64,000 nucleotides of DNA from Dinoroseobacter sp049801095 (GCF_049801095.1 NZ_JBNAGH010000007.1:62001-126000), one strand, 5' to 3'. Positions 34,242 to 42,733 are shown, counted from the first letter of the stretch. Made by a program: numbers and translations. The notes: generated by a model from the letters alone, not told the origin.

Positions 34242-35269
34242 GCGAGGCGCTCGCGGCCGCGCTGAAGGCCGAGGCGACCCGGCTGGGCTTCGCCGCCTGC
34301 GGAATCTGCGCACCGGATGCGATCCCCGAGGCCGCCGGTCGTCTTGCCCGTTTTGTGGACGCGGGGCGCCAGGGCCAGATGGGCTGGATGGCGGAGCGGA
34401 TGCATTGGCGCGGCGACCCGACCGCCCTCTGGCCCGAGGCGCGCTCGGTGGTGATGCTCGCCGAGAGCTACACGCCCGAGGGCAATCCGCTAGATGCGCT
34501 GGAGCACCGGGATCGCGGCGTGATCAGCGTCTACGCGCGGCACCGGGACTATCACGACGTCCTGAAGAAAAAACTCAAGGCGCTCGGGCGCTGGCTGCTC
34601 GCGGAGGCCGGGGGCGAGATCAAGGTCTTCGTCGATACGGCCCCGGTGATGGAAAAACCCCTGGCCCAGGCGGCGGGGCTTGGCTGGCAGGGCAAGCACA
34701 CGAACTTGCTGAGCCGGGATTTCGGGAACTGGGTGTTTCTCGGCGCGCTTTTCACGACGATCGAGTTGCCTCGGGATGCGGCGGAGGTGGACCATTGCGG
34801 CTCTTGCACGGCCTGCCTCGATATCTGTCCGACCAAGGCGTTCCCCGCGCCCTTCCAGCTCGATGCGCGGCGCTGCATCTCCTATCTGACCATCGAGCAT
34901 AAGGGCCCCGTGGAGGAAGAGCTCCGCCCGGGGCTCGGCAACCGGATCTATGGCTGCGATGACTGCCTCGCGGTCTGCCCGTGGAACAAGTTTGCGGTCG
35001 AGGCGCGGGAGGTGAAGTATCATGCGCGCCCGGATCTGACCGGCCCGGCGCTGGCGGAACTGGCGACACTGGATGATCCGGGGTTTCGCGCGCGTTTCTC
35101 CGGCTCGCCGATCAAGCGCATTGGGCGGGACCGGTTTGTGCGCAATGTCTGCTACGCCCTGGGCAATTCCCACGACCCCAGCTTGCGTCCGGTGGCCCAA
35201 GGGCTCTGCGAGGATGCGGATCCGAGCGTGGCCGAGGCCGCGCGCTGGGCCGCGGCGCGTCTGGGCTGA
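34238..35269 (+). CDS. queG: Epoxyqueuosine reductase
   Basis: The 343-aa cobalamin/Fe-S enzyme performs the last step of queuosine tRNA modification. Two ferredoxin-like [4Fe-4S] motifs, CGSCTACLDICPTKAF and CDDCLAVCPWN, are present, with the QueG segments GQGQMGWMAERM-like (QGQMGWM), VFVDTAPVMEKPLA and GWQGKHTNLLSRDFG. A TTG start at 34238 is chosen because it overlaps the GST stop (TTGA) and gives the normal family N-terminus; starts further upstream would run through the GST gene. Confidence 0.96.
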   Translation: MSEALAAALKAEATRLGFAACGICAPDAIPEAAGRLARFVDAGRQGQMGWMAERMHWRGDPTALWPEARSVVMLAESYTPEGNPLDALEHRDRGVISVYARHRDYHDVLKKKLKALGRWLLAEAGGEIKVFVDTAPVMEKPLAQAAGLGWQGKHTNLLSRDFGNWVFLGALFTTIELPRDAAEVDHCGSCTACLDICPTKAFPAPFQLDARRCISYLTIEHKGPVEEELRPGLGNRIYGCDDCLAVCPWNKFAVEAREVKYHARPDLTGPALAELATLDDPGFRARFSGSPIKRIGRDRFVRNVCYALGNSHDPSLRPVAQGLCEDADPSVAEAARWAAARLG

Positions 35270-35347
35270 GCTTCTCCTCGCGGGTGCCATCTTTGCGCTC
35301 GAATCCCATGGCACCTTTGCCTTGACGCAAGGAAAAGGAGCCCTGCC

Positions 35348-35878
35348 GTGATCGAGCGTTTGTTCTGGGGTGGGGTTACCCTGCTCTTGGTGGTCTGCGT
35401 GCTGGGCGTCCAAACCCTGCGCCATGGGTTCTTCACGGTTCAACCTCACGAGGGCGCGTTGGTTCTGGACTACAAAGGGCGCGTGTTGCGCGAAGCAAAT
35501 ATAGGGCTCAATCTGCGGAACCCGTTTCTTGAGACGGTCTGGACCACCGAAGTAACACGTTGGCGCACGGTGCGGGTCGAGGGCTTGTGGTCTCGCGAGG
35601 CGTGCGCCGTGGACGGTCTTGTTGCGTGGGAGATTGACAACCTTGTTGCCTATTTTGGGGCGCAGGAAGCCCTGTCGGTGCCCCGCAAAATTTCCCAAGT
35701 GGCCAGTTCGGTTGCGCGGGGTGTGTCGAACCCCTTTGATCTGGAGGCTGATGCGGTTGGGGAATGGACCGTTTCCTATAGGAATGCGCTTCGAACCCAT
35801 CCCGAGCTTGTCCAGGTGGGCGTTGTGGTGAAAGAGGCCTATCCAGTTCAGGCGCCCTGTGCCGCGTTTGGCTACTGA
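35348..35878 (+). CDS. Membrane-anchored SPFH/HflC-like short protein
   Basis: Encodes 176 aa. One N-terminal membrane helix (LFWGGVTLLLVVCVLGVQTL) is followed by a sequence like the start of SPFH/Band-7 proteins: FTVQPHEGALVLDYKGRVLREANIGLNLRNPFLETVWTTEVTRW. Typical SPFH proteins are over 280 residues; this one stops after the domain and lacks the coiled coil. GTG 35348 has a strong AAGGAG seven bases upstream. Codon use seems less GC-biased than its neighbours, a hint of different ancestry. It overlaps the convergent NUDIX gene by seven bases. The family call is an inference. Confidence 0.55.
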   Translation: MIERLFWGGVTLLLVVCVLGVQTLRHGFFTVQPHEGALVLDYKGRVLREANIGLNLRNPFLETVWTTEVTRWRTVRVEGLWSREACAVDGLVAWEIDNLVAYFGAQEALSVPRKISQVASSVARGVSNPFDLEADAVGEWTVSYRNALRTHPELVQVGVVVKEAYPVQAPCAAFGY

Positions 35879-36300
35879 TCGGGCGCAGATGCGAGCGCGT
35901 GGCGCAGAACAAGGGCAACCCGGTCGCTGCAGGGCAGGGCGCCTGAGGTCACCTCGGCGATGGGCCACCACGCTGCATCGCTCACATCGTCATCGGCGCG
36001 CGGCTCTCCGGTGATATAGCGGCAGAGGACCGCCGCAAGCAGGAAATGAAACTCGACCGCGCCGTCGGGCCCATGGGTGATCACATCCACATTGGTCAGG
36101 TACCGCTCGGCGATGGCCGTCACACCCGTTTCCTCGGCCAGCTCACGGGCGGCGGCTTCGAGCGCGGTTTCGCCAAGCTCCACATGGCCGCCGGGAAACC
36201 CCCAGAGCCCCGCATCGGGCGGATTGCGCCGCTGCACGAGCAGCACTTTCTCGTCGCGCAGGACCACCGCCAGGGCGGCGAGTTTCGGATGGGATGCCAT
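35872..36300 (-). CDS. NUDIX hydrolase
   Basis: The 142-aa protein carries a complete Nudix box, GGHVELGETALEAAARELAEETGV-type (residues about 37-59: G-x5-E-x7-R-E-x2-E-E-x-G). The N-terminal ALAVVLRDEKVLLVQRRNPP resembles ADP-ribose pyrophosphatase and MutT-like housecleaning enzymes. The exact nucleotide substrate cannot be predicted. It converges with the SPFH-like gene. Confidence 0.92.
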   Translation of the reverse strand: MASHPKLAALAVVLRDEKVLLVQRRNPPDAGLWGFPGGHVELGETALEAAARELAEETGVTAIAERYLTNVDVITHGPDGAVEFHFLLAAVLCRYITGEPRADDDVSDAAWWPIAEVTSGALPCSDRVALVLRHALASAPDQ

Positions 36301-36347
36301 GGGGTCTGTGTGACAAACCGACGGCGCGAGGGGAAGGGCTGTCGCGG

Positions 36348-36776
36348 TTATTCCCGCGCCTTCTGGGTCACTTCCAGGGCGATCAGTGAGAGCATGATGC
36401 CGCGCACCATCTCTTCGGGGGCGAAGGGACCATAGCGATTGGCGCCCACGCGGAAGCGCACATCGACCTCATCCCCGGGCACGGTGTTGAACTGGAAAAC
36501 GTAGTCGTCGGTGCGGCTCGACAAGGCACCCGAAATGAGCGCACGCATATCCTCCTGACTGGCCTCCTGCGGCAGGTCTTCGCCCCAATCCACATCCACG
36601 AGGATCGAAACGGAGTTGGTCTGCTCCTTGGCGAGGGCGAGTTTTTCCTTGGTGATGCCCAAGGGGCGCAGGGCAGGGTTCTGCGTGAATTCATAGGCCA
36701 TATAGGCACTGGTTGCCGGAAGGGCGGCAAACAGAATGATCGCGGTCAGTAGTGTATAGCGACGGCTGGTATCCAC
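36348..36776 (-). CDS. Membrane-anchored hypothetical protein
   Basis: The 142-aa protein has one N-terminal hydrophobic segment (YTLLTAIILFAALPATSAYMAY) that could be a membrane anchor or signal. An acidic soluble domain contains SVSILVDVDWGEDLPQEASQEDMR and FRVGANRYGPFAPEEMVRGI. I do not recognise a family. It lies 47 bases upstream of the NUDIX gene on the same strand. Confidence 0.6.
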   Translation of the reverse strand: MDTSRRYTLLTAIILFAALPATSAYMAYEFTQNPALRPLGITKEKLALAKEQTNSVSILVDVDWGEDLPQEASQEDMRALISGALSSRTDDYVFQFNTVPGDEVDVRFRVGANRYGPFAPEEMVRGIMLSLIALEVTQKARE

Positions 36777-37055
36777 GCGCGGTTCTCCGGGTGCGTTATG
36801 CCCCTAAGGTGCGCGGCCCGGTTTGAGGAAGTCTTAATGGAATGCTGCGCGTAAAAGGCGAATTTGAGGAAAATCGCGGCGTTTTTCGGGCGCGCTCCAG
36901 AAAACCGGGCGTTTTTAAGCCCTTGCTGCGGTCGGTGTCGGGCGGAATAGGTTGCATTCTAAACAGATACCCGAGGCGGGCCGGGCAGGGTGGTAGGTGA
37001 TTGGCTCTCCTTGTGCTAGGGTCGGAGCCCCATGGAGCTTTTGGAGGAGGATTTC
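36777..37055. other. Intergenic region, 279 bases
   Basis: No gene is recognised. It is AT-richer than its surroundings around 36840-36920 (GTTTTTAAG, GGCGTTTTTCGGGCG). It must hold divergent promoters for the membrane-anchored protein (minus) and the 51-aa protein (plus). No clear -35/-10 pair or RNA structure stands out. Confidence 0.4.
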
Positions 37056-37211
37056 ATGACCAAACCACCCGCCAACCGGCTGCGCCGCTATCTGGCCGTC
37101 GAACGTCAGGCCCGGCCCAATCGCAACACCATGGCGGTCTATCGCCGGGCCAAGCGCGAGCCGGATGCCTTGCGCCGCTATCTCCGGATCGCCCGGGGGA
37201 TCGAGGCTTAG
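37056..37211 (+). CDS. Small basic protein, 51 aa
   Basis: ATG 37056 follows an excellent ribosome-binding site (GGAGGAGG, spacing about six) and opens 51 codons to TAG at 37209. The product is Arg-rich: it contains LRRYLAVERQARPN, then NTMAVYRRAKREPDALRRYLRIARG. LRRYL occurs twice, suggesting a duplicated helix. The strong RBS, Arg-rich composition and own intergenic upstream region support real translation. I do not recognise a family. A nucleic-acid-binding role is conceivable from charge alone. Confidence 0.6.
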   Translation: MTKPPANRLRRYLAVERQARPNRNTMAVYRRAKREPDALRRYLRIARGIEA

Positions 37212-37313
37212 GGACCCTGCCAGCCCCCGCGCGCGGAGCGGAGCTGCGGGGGCAGACCCAATCGACCGGTCCTGAACTGGTCAAGCCCGGGAAAATCGGA
37301 TACCGCACTGGGA

Positions 37314-38228
37314 ATGTCCCCGATCCGCGGAATCCTGTTCAAGCTGGGCGCTGTGACCGCTTTCATGGTCATGGCCTCTCTGGTCAAGGCGACGGCTGAT
37401 GCCGTGCCGCCGGGCCAGGCTGTGTTCTTTCGCTCTTTCTTCGCCTTTCCGGTGCTCTTTGGCTGGCTCGCCCTGCGCGGGGAGCTGCGCACGGGCCTGA
37501 AGGCCAAAAACCCGATCTCCCATGTCTGGCGCGGGCTCGTGGGCACGAGCGCCATGGCCTTTGGCTTTGCCGGGCTCGGCCTCCTGCCCCTGCCAGAGGT
37601 CACAGCCCTGCGCTTTGCCTCGCCGATCTTTGTGGTGGTGCTCGCCGCGCTCATGCTGGGGGAGCGGATCCGGCTCTTTCGAACCACGGCGGTGCTTGTT
37701 GGCCTTCTGGGAGTGGTGGTGGTCCTTTGGCCGCGGCTCGGCGGCGTTGCGGATCTGCGGTCGGATACGGCCGCGCTCGGCGCGCTCTTCTGCCTGCTCT
37801 CGGCAGCACTCGCAGCGCTGGCCCATGTGTTCATTCGCAAGATGGTCGCGACGGAGACCACGAGCGCGATTGTCTTCTACTTCACCATCACCTCCACAAG
37901 CATGTCGCTGCTGACCGTGCCCTTTGGCTGGGTCTGGCCGAGCCCCTGGGTGGCGGCCCTGCTGATCGGTGCGGGGCTCTGCGGCGGGGCGGGGCAGATC
38001 ATGCTGACCTCGGCCTATCGCTATGCGCCCGCCTCGGTGGTGGCGCCGTTTGACTATGCCTCGATGCTGCTGGCGCTCTTGGTGGGGTATTTCATCTTTG
38101 CCGAGGTGCCCACGGTGCCGATGCTGGCCGGGGCGCTGCTGGTCATCGCCTCCGGGGTGGCGATCATCTGGCGCGAGCGCCAACTGGCTCTGGCCCGCGG
38201 CAAGGCCCGCCCCATGCGGCCCGACTGA
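37314..38228 (+). CDS. DMT-superfamily (EamA) transporter
   Basis: The 304-aa protein has ten membrane helices in two EamA repeats. Family features include VPPGQAVFFRSFFAFPVL near helix 2, PEVTALRFASPIFVVVLAALMLGE, and in the second half PASVVAPFDYASMLLALLVGYFIFAEVPT. Such carriers usually export amino acids or metabolites; the sequence is of the RhtA/S-adenosylmethionine-carrier-like group common in Rhodobacterales. The substrate is unknown. Confidence 0.9.
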   Translation: MSPIRGILFKLGAVTAFMVMASLVKATADAVPPGQAVFFRSFFAFPVLFGWLALRGELRTGLKAKNPISHVWRGLVGTSAMAFGFAGLGLLPLPEVTALRFASPIFVVVLAALMLGERIRLFRTTAVLVGLLGVVVVLWPRLGGVADLRSDTAALGALFCLLSAALAALAHVFIRKMVATETTSAIVFYFTITSTSMSLLTVPFGWVWPSPWVAALLIGAGLCGGAGQIMLTSAYRYAPASVVAPFDYASMLLALLVGYFIFAEVPTVPMLAGALLVIASGVAIIWRERQLALARGKARPMRPD

Positions 38229-38234
38229 TCCGCG

Positions 38235-39038
38235 TCAGCTTTCGGGGGTGCGGAAGGTCAGCGAAGCCCAGAGCGTGTGCCAGACCGGATCGCCCTCTGC
38301 ACTGGGCTCCAGGGCTTCGATGATCACCGAATCCACGAGATACTCGGTCCCCGGATCCATGGGCAGGATGGTCATGCCCTCGGCATCCGTGCGGTGCAGG
38401 CTGACCGCCACGCTGCCATCGGGGGCGCGGGCAAAAAGCTCCACCTGAACATCCGAACGCGGGGCGCCGAGATGCAAAACGCGCACGGGCAGCCCCTCCG
38501 CCAGGTCATCCGTATAGGGATTGGCCAGGGCCACGATCTCGGTATCCAGACCTACGACCCGATCGGATCCATCCCCGTCTCCGACCGCCACGAGGGATTT
38601 TCCATAACGGCGATAGGTTTCGACAAACCCCGTTTCCGGCAGGCCCCGGGCGCCATGCGCCTCTTGCGCCCAGGCGAAATCCTTGTGGTCGGTGAAGGCG
38701 ACGAACTTCTTCCAATCTCGGTATTTCAACCGGTTATCGGCGGTCTCATGAACCACGATGGCAAGCCCGGCCTCGGGCATTTCGCGGTTCAGCGCCGGGC
38801 GATCTCCGAGCTGTGCGTCCGGATCAATCTGCTGCGTGCCTTGCAGGATCTCGAACCTTGCCGTGCGCTTGGGAATATAGGGGTAGCCTGCGCCTTTGAG
38901 CTTTTCTCCCACCCGCAGCTCGGCGATGATCTGGCCGCCAGGGGGGATTTCATAGGCCTCCGGAGAGATCCAGAATTCGTGCGCCCGTGCGGGCTGTGCG
39001 AGGATCAGGGCAAGGAGCAAGGGGGCGAGAGCGCGCAT
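38235..39038 (-). CDS. DUF4198 secreted protein (NikM/CbiK-like)
   Basis: The 267-aa precursor has a signal peptide (MRALAPLLLALILAQPARA). The mature part begins HEFWISPEAYEIPPGGQ, the signature of DUF4198, a periplasmic beta-rich domain linked to nickel or cobalt uptake systems. Other conserved pieces are FAWAQEAHGARG and SVAVSLHRTDAEG. Its divergent neighbour encodes a HupE/UreJ-like membrane protein, which supports a shared metal-handling role. That role is inferred. Confidence 0.8.
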   Translation of the reverse strand: MRALAPLLLALILAQPARAHEFWISPEAYEIPPGGQIIAELRVGEKLKGAGYPYIPKRTARFEILQGTQQIDPDAQLGDRPALNREMPEAGLAIVVHETADNRLKYRDWKKFVAFTDHKDFAWAQEAHGARGLPETGFVETYRRYGKSLVAVGDGDGSDRVVGLDTEIVALANPYTDDLAEGLPVRVLHLGAPRSDVQVELFARAPDGSVAVSLHRTDAEGMTILPMDPGTEYLVDSVIIEALEPSAEGDPVWHTLWASLTFRTPES

Positions 39039-39096
39039 GGATCAGAACCTTCGAGCGGGGGTGCGCCATAGGGTGGGCAGTTTGCCCGGGCTGTCA

Positions 39097-40218
39097 ATGG
39101 CGGGGCTCTGGCTGCTCACGAGCCTGTGCGCATGGCTCTGGGCGGTCGCGGCGCAGGCCCATGAGATCCGCCCGGCCGTGGCGGATGTGGCGATGGATGC
39201 GACCCGGGCGGAGGTGACGATCCAGCTGACCGCGGAGCCGCTGGTCGCCGGGATCGATGTGAGCGGGCTCGATGACACGGATGAGGCGCCGGAGGCGGAG
39301 GCCTATGACGCCCTACGCGCCCTGTCGCCTTCCGAGATGGCGGAGGCGTTTCGCGCCGCGTGGCCCGAGATCTCCCAGGGGTTCATCGCGGAGGTCGAAG
39401 GCACGCGCCTCGACTGGCAACTGGGCGCAGTGACCGTCTCGGAGGAGACCGCCCTTGAGCTGCCAAGGGACACGCAGATCACCGCCGAGATCGCCTTGCC
39501 CGAGGGGGACGCTCCGGTACGCCTTGGCTGGCAGGGCGCGAACGGTCCGATCGTGATCCGGCAGGCCGCCCAGAACGGGAGCGATGGCTATTCGGTCTAT
39601 CTCACCGATGGCGCGATGAGCGATCCGCTGCCCCGGCAAGGCCTTGCGACCCAAAGCTTCGCGGATGCCTTCCTGAGCTATATCGCGATCGGGTTTGAGC
39701 ACATCATTCCCAAAGGGCTCGACCATATCCTCTTTGTGCTGGGGCTCTTTTTCTTCAGCATGGCCTTGAAACCACTCATCTTTCAGGTCACGGCCTTCAC
39801 TCTGGCCCATACGTTCACGCTGGCCCTCGCAACCCTTGGGGTCGTGAGTTTACCGGCCACGGTGGTGGAGCCACTGATCGCCGTGTCTATCGTCTATGTC
39901 GCCGTGGAAAACATCCTCGGCGGTACAATCGGGTGGCGCCGGACAGCGGTGGTGTTTGCCTTCGGGCTGCTGCACGGGCTCGGCTTTGCCAGCGTGCTGG
40001 GCGAGATCGGGCTCAATCCGGGGCAGTTCATTGCAGGGCTGATCGGGTTCAATCTCGGCGTCGAGCTCGGACAGCTCGCAGTCATCGCGCTGGCCTTCCT
40101 TCTGGTCGGACTGCCTTTTGGCAAAAAGGAGTGGTATCGCCGCGTGATCGCTGTGCCGGTCTCGGCTGCCATCGCCTTTGTCGGGGCCTATTGGGCGCTG
40201 GAACGGGTGTTCTTCTGA
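39097..40218 (+). CDS. HupE/UreJ-family membrane protein
   Basis: The 373-aa protein has a signal-like start (MAGLWLLTSLCAWLWAVAAQA), then HEIRPAV, a periplasmic domain of about 170 residues and a six-helix HupE/UreJ_2 membrane domain. The latter starts IGFEHIIPKGLDHILFVLGLF and includes FTLAHTFTLALA and FGLLHGLGFASVL. The repeated His residues in the helices suggest metal passage. An earlier in-frame ATG at 39037 would overlap the start codon of the divergent DUF4198 gene, so 39097 is preferred. Confidence 0.8.
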   Translation: MAGLWLLTSLCAWLWAVAAQAHEIRPAVADVAMDATRAEVTIQLTAEPLVAGIDVSGLDDTDEAPEAEAYDALRALSPSEMAEAFRAAWPEISQGFIAEVEGTRLDWQLGAVTVSEETALELPRDTQITAEIALPEGDAPVRLGWQGANGPIVIRQAAQNGSDGYSVYLTDGAMSDPLPRQGLATQSFADAFLSYIAIGFEHIIPKGLDHILFVLGLFFFSMALKPLIFQVTAFTLAHTFTLALATLGVVSLPATVVEPLIAVSIVYVAVENILGGTIGWRRTAVVFAFGLLHGLGFASVLGEIGLNPGQFIAGLIGFNLGVELGQLAVIALAFLLVGLPFGKKEWYRRVIAVPVSAAIAFVGAYWALERVFF

Positions 40219-40222
40219 CGCC

Positions 40223-40387
40223 TCAGCCGCCGAGAAGGGTCGTCCGCAGGAGCGGCAGAACCGCGGCGGCCAGCACACCGACGCCTGCCCCGACGGCGAG
40301 CCGGGTCACGCGCCCGCCAAGCTGCGGGGCAAAGAGGCTGAGAATGGCGCAAATGGCGGCGTAGAAAACGAGGGCAACGGGGTCCAT
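40223..40387 (-). CDS. Small membrane protein, 54 aa
   Basis: A minus-strand frame from ATG 40387 to TGA 40223-40225 encodes MDPVALVFYAAICAILSLF, an RVTRL linker and a second hydrophobic stretch LAVGAGVGVLAAAVLPLL, i.e. two membrane helices. The gene sits between convergent HupE and ilvE with only four bases to the HupE stop, and no other gene fits the space. Similar small proteins beside ilvE occur in relatives as far as I recall (not checked). The function is unknown. Confidence 0.6.
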   Translation of the reverse strand: MDPVALVFYAAICAILSLFAPQLGGRVTRLAVGAGVGVLAAAVLPLLRTTLLGG

Positions 40388-40435
40388 GCCGCGAGCCTAG
40401 CACAGAGATCGCCCGAGACGAGAGGCTTTCCACGC

Positions 40436-40461
40436 AAAAGGGCCGCCCCGATGGGACGGCC
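40436..40461 (-). terminator. Rho-independent terminator after ilvE
   Basis: On the minus strand GGCCGTCCC-ATC-GGGGCGGCC (one internal mismatch) is followed by CTTTTG. It lies 23 bases beyond the ilvE stop. Confidence 0.75.
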
Positions 40462-40483
40462 CTGTCTGAGTCTCGAGGCGCGT

Positions 40484-41353
40484 TTAGCTGCGGACGAGGG
40501 TCTCGTAGCTCTCGGCGATTTCGCGGGTGATGCCGCCCACTTCGAAGTTGTAGGTGCCGATTTCCCCCACGGGGGTCACTTCTGCTGCGGTGCCGGTCAG
40601 CCAGCACTGCTCAAAGCTTTCCAGTTCTTCGGGCATGATGTGGCGCTCATGCACCTTGATCTGACGATCCTTCAGCATGCCGATCACGGTCTGACGGGTG
40701 ATCCCGTTGAGGAAGCAATCGGGATCTGGCGTATGCACCTCGCCATCCTTCACGAAGAAGATATTCGCGCCGGTCGCCTCGGCCACATAGCCGCGATAAT
40801 CCATGAAGAGCGCATCCGAGCAGCCCTTGGCCTCCGCCGCGTGCTTGGAGGTGGTGCAGATCATGTAGAGCCCGGCGGCCTTGGCATGAACCGGGATGGT
40901 TTCGGGCGAGGGGCGCTTCCACTTTGCGATGTCGAGCTTGGCGCCCTTGAATTTGGCGTCGCCGTAATAGCTGCCCCATTCCCAGCAGGCGATGGCGAGC
41001 TGGACCGGGTTGCGCGCGGACGCGACACCCATGTCTTCGCCGGCACCGCGCCAGGCCACCGCGCGCACATAGGCGTCGCTGAGATTGTTGGCCTTCATCA
41101 CCTCGTACTTCGCGGCTTCGATCTCATCCACCGTGTAGGGGATCTCTATATCCAGCTCGCCTGCGGAAAAATGCAGCCGCTCCGAATGCTTGCGGCTCTC
41201 AAAGATCTTGCCGTTATAGGCGCGCTCGCCCTCGAACACGCTCGAGGCGTAATGCATCGCATGGGTCAGGATATGGACATTGGCATCCCGCCACGGCACC
41301 AATTTGCCGTTCATCCAGATCGTTCCATCCCGGTCGTTATAGGCTCCAGCCAT
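40484..41353 (-). CDS. ilvE: Branched-chain amino acid aminotransferase
   Basis: The 289-aa fold-type IV PLP enzyme performs the last step of leucine, isoleucine and valine synthesis. It has the IlvE start DRDGTIWMNGKLVPWRDANVHILTHAMHYASSVFEG (described as residues 6-41), a Lys-containing KAAGLYMICTTSKHAAEAKG region and the C-terminal TGTAAEVTPV phosphate-binding loop. ATG 41353 has GGAGGGG upstream and is preferred over an upstream start. It is divergent from petP. Confidence 0.97.
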   Translation of the reverse strand: MAGAYNDRDGTIWMNGKLVPWRDANVHILTHAMHYASSVFEGERAYNGKIFESRKHSERLHFSAGELDIEIPYTVDEIEAAKYEVMKANNLSDAYVRAVAWRGAGEDMGVASARNPVQLAIACWEWGSYYGDAKFKGAKLDIAKWKRPSPETIPVHAKAAGLYMICTTSKHAAEAKGCSDALFMDYRGYVAEATGANIFFVKDGEVHTPDPDCFLNGITRQTVIGMLKDRQIKVHERHIMPEELESFEQCWLTGTAAEVTPVGEIGTYNFEVGGITREIAESYETLVRS

Positions 41354-41456
41354 GGTCGTCCCCTCCATCTCCCAATGGGATTTTCAAAAGTTGCGCAAGA
41401 TAGGGCCGAACCGGTCACAATATTGCGTCAAAGCTGCGATTCGATACCAATCGGCT

Positions 41457-41485
41457 CTTGGAAAGTCAACAAGGCTGACATAAAA
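41457..41485 (+). promoter_or_regulatory. Candidate petP promoter
   Basis: TTGGAA, 17 bases, then TAAAAT lie 29 bases upstream of the petP start. Both hexamers and the spacing fit sigma-70. The overlapping TTGACT on the other strand (41469-41464) could be the -35 of the divergent ilvE promoter. Confidence 0.5.
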
Positions 41486-41513
41486 TACCGCGAAGAATTG
41501 AGGAGACGCCACT

Positions 41514-42020
41514 ATGGCCGAGACCGGCAGTCGTGCCGTGCAGGGCGAGAACCTGCTGTTTCTTACGGATGAGCAGCTCCGCAAGGGGATCGAGGCGATG
41601 TTTTTCGCCTATCGCGGGTTCACGGCGGATCCGGACCGAATCCTGCTGGAGCATGGCTATGGGCGGGCCCATCACCGGGCGGTCCATTTCATCAATCGTG
41701 CACCGGGGACGACCGTGAACAACCTGCTCGACATCCTCGGGGTCACCAAGCAGAGCCTGAACCGGGTCCTGCGCAGCCTGATCGAGGATGGTCTGGTCGA
41801 AAGCCGCGTGGGCACGCGGGACAAGCGCGAGCGGCACCTGCATCTGACCCCGGCGGGGGCGGCATTGGAGCGCGAGCTTTCCGAGGCGCAGCGCGCCCGC
41901 ATGCGGGCCGCGTTCCGCGAGGCGGGCCCCGAGGCGGTGGCGGGGTTCCGGCGCGTGCTTGAACAAATGATGGACGCGGACAGCCGGGCGTTGTTCAATG
42001 CGCTCAAGGAGGGTCCTTGA
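41514..42020 (+). CDS. petP: MarR-family regulator PetP
   Basis: The 168-aa protein has a winged-helix MarR domain: FINRAPGTTVNNLLDILGVTKQSLNRVLRSLIEDGLV (recognition region about 58-95) and the wing RDKRERHLHLTPAG. It is followed with overlap by an OmpR-type response regulator. The pair matches the petP-petR operon of Rhodobacter capsulatus, reported as needed for cytochrome bc1 synthesis. The identification rests on size, pairing and family, so the symbol is probable rather than certain. Confidence 0.75.
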   Translation: MAETGSRAVQGENLLFLTDEQLRKGIEAMFFAYRGFTADPDRILLEHGYGRAHHRAVHFINRAPGTTVNNLLDILGVTKQSLNRVLRSLIEDGLVESRVGTRDKRERHLHLTPAGAALERELSEAQRARMRAAFREAGPEAVAGFRRVLEQMMDADSRALFNALKEGP

Positions 42021-42733
42021 TGCAGGATGAAGATGCTCATCTGCTGATCGTGGATGATGACGAGCGCATTCGGACACTGTTGCAGAAGTTTCTGATGCGC
42101 AATGGGTTTTGGGTCTCGGCGGCGCGAGATGCGGCGCAGGCGCGGCGCCTCTTGGGCGGGCTCGATTTCGATCTGATCGTGCTCGATGTGATGATGCCGG
42201 GCGAGGATGGGATCGCGCTGACCAAGTCCTTGCGCGAGACCAATGAGACGCCGATCCTTTTGTTGACGGCTAAGGGGGAGGCCTCGGACCGGATTGAAGG
42301 GCTCGAGGCCGGGGCGGATGACTATATCGCCAAGCCCTTTGAGCCCAAGGAGTTGCTTCTGCGGATCAACGCGGTGCTGCGGCGGGTGCCCAAGGCGGAC
42401 GAACCTGCGGCCCGGCCCAAGGTGCTGAACCTCGGCCCCGTGCGCTATGATGTGGAGCGCGGCGAGATGTGGCGCGGGGATGAGCCCGTGCGCCTGACCG
42501 CGACTGAAAGCGCGCTGATGCGGATCTTTGCCGCGTGCCCGGGCGAGGCGCTCAGCCGGTCGAAGCTCGTGGATGATCTCGGGCGCGGCAGTGGCCGCGA
42601 TGGCGGGCAGGCGCAGGAGCGCGCGGTGGACGTGCAGATCACCCGGTTGCGCCGCAAGATCGAGACCGATCCGAAGCAGCCGCGGTTCCTGCAAACCGTG
42701 CGTGGCGCGGGCTATATGCTTTCGGTGGACTGA
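42020..42733 (+). CDS. petR: OmpR-family response regulator PetR
   Basis: The 237-aa protein has a receiver domain with acidic pocket VDDDER and phospho-acceptor Asp56 in LIVLDVMMPGEDG. The Lys is in DDYIAKPFEPKELLLR, and a C-terminal winged helix with VDVQITRLRRKIETDPKQPRFLQTVRGAGYM completes it. ATG 42020 overlaps the petP stop; a TTG just upstream is not needed. No histidine kinase gene is adjacent, in keeping with the R. capsulatus arrangement. Probable target genes petABC begin at 62.4 kb. Confidence 0.8.
   Translation: MQDEDAHLLIVDDDERIRTLLQKFLMRNGFWVSAARDAAQARRLLGGLDFDLIVLDVMMPGEDGIALTKSLRETNETPILLLTAKGEASDRIEGLEAGADDYIAKPFEPKELLLRINAVLRRVPKADEPAARPKVLNLGPVRYDVERGEMWRGDEPVRLTATESALMRIFAACPGEALSRSKLVDDLGRGSGRDGGQAQERAVDVQITRLRRKIETDPKQPRFLQTVRGAGYMLSVD

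Noticed and set aside
39037..39096. Earlier ATG for the HupE-like protein at 39037
   Set aside because: It would overlap the start codon of the divergent DUF4198 gene, leave no promoter space, and put a polar stretch before the signal peptide.
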